Assembly (NCBI GenBank): GCA_031289995.1 | Contig: JAITOI010000203.1 | Span: 1-6,964, forward strand | Source of the DNA: Prevotellaceae bacterium | Lineage (GTDB): Bacteria > Bacteroidota > Bacteroidia > Bacteroidales > UBA932 | Length of the DNA: 6,964 nucleotides | Direction of reading: 5' to 3' | Shown: positions 6,605 through 6,964 of the stretch, piece after piece | Layout: every line of letters begins with the position of its first letter | Position numbering within the stretch: the stretch's first letter is position 1 | Notes under the pieces: generated by a model | The model's database searches: none | What the model saw: the letters and a program-made list of their open reading frames with translations, nothing else | Told to the model about the DNA's origin: nothing | Position numbers and translations under genes: made by a program

Positions 6605-6634
6605 CAACGCGCGGTTGGTGAGCGAAGTCGAACC
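6603..6634. repeat. Short inverted repeat and putative dispersed repeat motif
   Basis: ACCAAC (6603-6608) and GTTGGT (6614-6619) form a 6-bp inverted repeat around GCGCG. The right arm continues into a 22-nt string at 6613-6634 that itself begins GGTT and ends AACC, with GAGCGAAGTCG near its middle. Strings of this kind recur between genes in various bacterial genomes as far as I recall, so this may be one copy of a dispersed repeat; a single window cannot show that. Confidence 0.4.
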
Positions 6635-6653
6635 ATCGGGGCACAACTTACAC

Positions 6654-6665
6654 CCGTGCGCACGG
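6654..6665. repeat. Perfect 12-bp palindrome CCGTGCGCACGG
   Basis: Self-complementary 12-mer between the two divergent promoters, about 80 nt upstream of the plus-strand -33 box. A second near-palindrome, GAACG-T-CGTTC, follows at 6668-6678. Either could be a regulator binding site or part of the same GC-rich repeat block; no regulator family is recognised. Confidence 0.5.
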
Positions 6666-6746
6666 CAGAACGTCGTTCGGAAATCCCATACTTAAATCAT
6701 ACAAACCCTCCCCCCAAAAACAATTATTAATCTTTAACAAAAAATA

Positions 6747-6778
6747 TTTGCACACCCCAAACCTTTACCCTACCTTTG
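6747..6778 (+). promoter_or_regulatory. Near-consensus Bacteroidota promoter reading off the right edge
   Basis: TTTG at 6747-6750 is the -33 element and TACCTTTG at 6771-6778 the -7 element, separated by 20 nt, which is the spacing expected for the phylum's primary sigma factor. An AT-rich stretch lies upstream. Transcription should begin near 6784, leaving a leader of about 130 nt before the ATG at 6915. Confidence 0.8.
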
Positions 6779-6799
6779 CCGCTCAAAACGCCCAAAAAA

Positions 6800-6850
6800 A
6801 TGCGCGTGCGAAAATCGCTGAACGCTAATGTTCACCGGCCTTTGCGATAG
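6800..6850 (+). CDS. Possible 16-codon upstream ORF in the leader
   Basis: ATG at 6800, TAG at 6848-6850, coding for 16 residues of which four are Arg (MRVRKSLNANVHRPLR). It begins about 16 nt after the predicted transcript start, after an A-run rather than a Shine-Dalgarno sequence. It covers most of the leader hairpin, so its translation would disrupt that structure. It may be a regulatory leader peptide or simply chance. Confidence 0.25.
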   Translation: MRVRKSLNANVHRPLR

Positions 6851-6859
6851 GTTTCGCAC
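6806..6859 (+). promoter_or_regulatory. Structured 5' leader: three-helix hairpin
   Basis: Three collinear helices can be drawn. Outer, 8 bp: GTGCGAAA (6806-6813) with TTTCGCAC (6852-6859). Middle, 5 bp: ATCGC (6814-6818) with GCGAT (6844-6848). Inner, 5 bp: TGAAC (6819-6823) with GTTCA (6830-6834), closing a 6-nt loop GCTAAT. The left arm is continuous; the right arm has two unpaired stretches, AGG (6849-6851) and a 9-nt CCGGCCTTT (6835-6843). It sits entirely within the predicted transcript. It does not match a riboswitch class I can name and has no U-tract, so it is not an intrinsic terminator. A regulatory RNA element or a binding site for an RNA-binding protein is plausible. Confidence 0.6.
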
Positions 6860-6894
6860 CGCTGCTTTTGGTAAAAAATAGGTAATAAAAAAAC

Positions 6895-6908
6895 GCTGTA
6901 GAAACAGC
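6895..6908 (+). other. Small hairpin just upstream of the right-edge gene start
   Basis: GCTGT and ACAGC pair around an AGAA tetraloop and end 6 nt before the ATG at 6915, where a ribosome would bind. AGCAG (6906-6910) could instead pair with CTGCT at 6862-6866, so two exclusive folds are possible. Short stems arise often by chance. Confidence 0.3.
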
Positions 6909-6914
6909 AGAGAA

Positions 6915-6964
6915 ATGAAAAACCCGATGCTCGTAAAGCCTTACACAGCCTCATTTACAGCACG
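6915..6964 (+). CDS. Unidentified gene, N-terminus only
   Basis: ATG at 6915 opens a frame of 16 codons that runs off the window (MKNPMLVKPYTASFTA). It is downstream of the strong plus-strand promoter and the structured leader, which supports a real start. No signal peptide or family motif can be recognised in so short a piece. The ATG is preceded by GCAGAGAA, at best a weak ribosome-binding site. Confidence 0.55.
   Translation, partial: MKNPMLVKPYTASFTA

Noticed and set aside
6490..6663. Upstream in-frame start for ftsE at 6663
   Set aside because: It would add 58 residues unlike FtsE and lies upstream of the -7 box at 6515-6522; the ATG at 6489 matches the family start.
6870..6885. Direct repeat GGTAA-N6-GGTAA as an operator
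   Set aside because: Five-base repeats in AT-rich DNA are common, and no matching regulator is in view.
6895..6908. Terminator hairpin in the plus-strand leader
   Set aside because: Only 5 bp, no U-tract follows, and a start codon lies 6 nt downstream.

Overview
The window looks like part of an anaerobic member of the Bacteroidota. The main evidence is promoter style: two divergent promoters carry the phylum's -7 box TAnnTTTG (both are TACCTTTG), and one has a well-spaced upstream TTTG. Most genes also lack a Shine-Dalgarno sequence. Coding DNA is fairly GC-rich and the spacers are AT-rich. No rRNA, tRNA, insertion sequence, prophage gene or CRISPR array is visible.

Positions 1-5661 (minus strand, read right to left) hold a compact redox operon: hdrC, hdrB, hdrA, an mvhD/flxD-type [2Fe-2S] subunit, an FlxC-like 4Fe-4S protein, and an FlxB-like 4Fe-4S protein that runs off the left edge. 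Junctions are tight: hdrC/hdrB overlap by 10 nt, flxD/flxC overlap by 4 nt as ATGA, and the other gaps are 14-31 nt. The order matches the FlxABCD-HdrABC system of anaerobic bacteria. There, FlxA and its partners take electrons from NAD(P)H, FlxD passes them to HdrA, HdrA's flavin is proposed to bifurcate them, ferredoxin receives one branch, and HdrB (fed by HdrC) reduces a disulfide. FlxA is not in view and is predicted just beyond position 1. The Cys motifs for all visible clusters are intact.

Positions 5662-5766 separate this operon from ftsE. This spacer is almost entirely repetitive: four copies of GATTTGCGA, then an 8-nt tandem array (TTTTCAAA) that overlaps the ftsE stop codon. I see no terminator and no good promoter in it, so how the redox operon is transcribed is open.

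Positions 5767-6489 encode FtsE, the divisome ABC ATPase, with its own promoter just upstream. Positions 6523-6746 are a gene-free, partly GC-rich block with strong inverted repeats, lying upstream of both divergent promoters.

Positions 6747-6964 (plus strand) hold a near-consensus promoter, a leader of about 130 nt with a long three-helix hairpin and a 16-codon upstream ORF nested in it, and the first 16 codons of an unidentified gene leaving the right edge. The most interesting points are the Flx-Hdr cassette with an unknown disulfide partner, the structured leader, and the repeat-only spacer between ftsE and hdrC.
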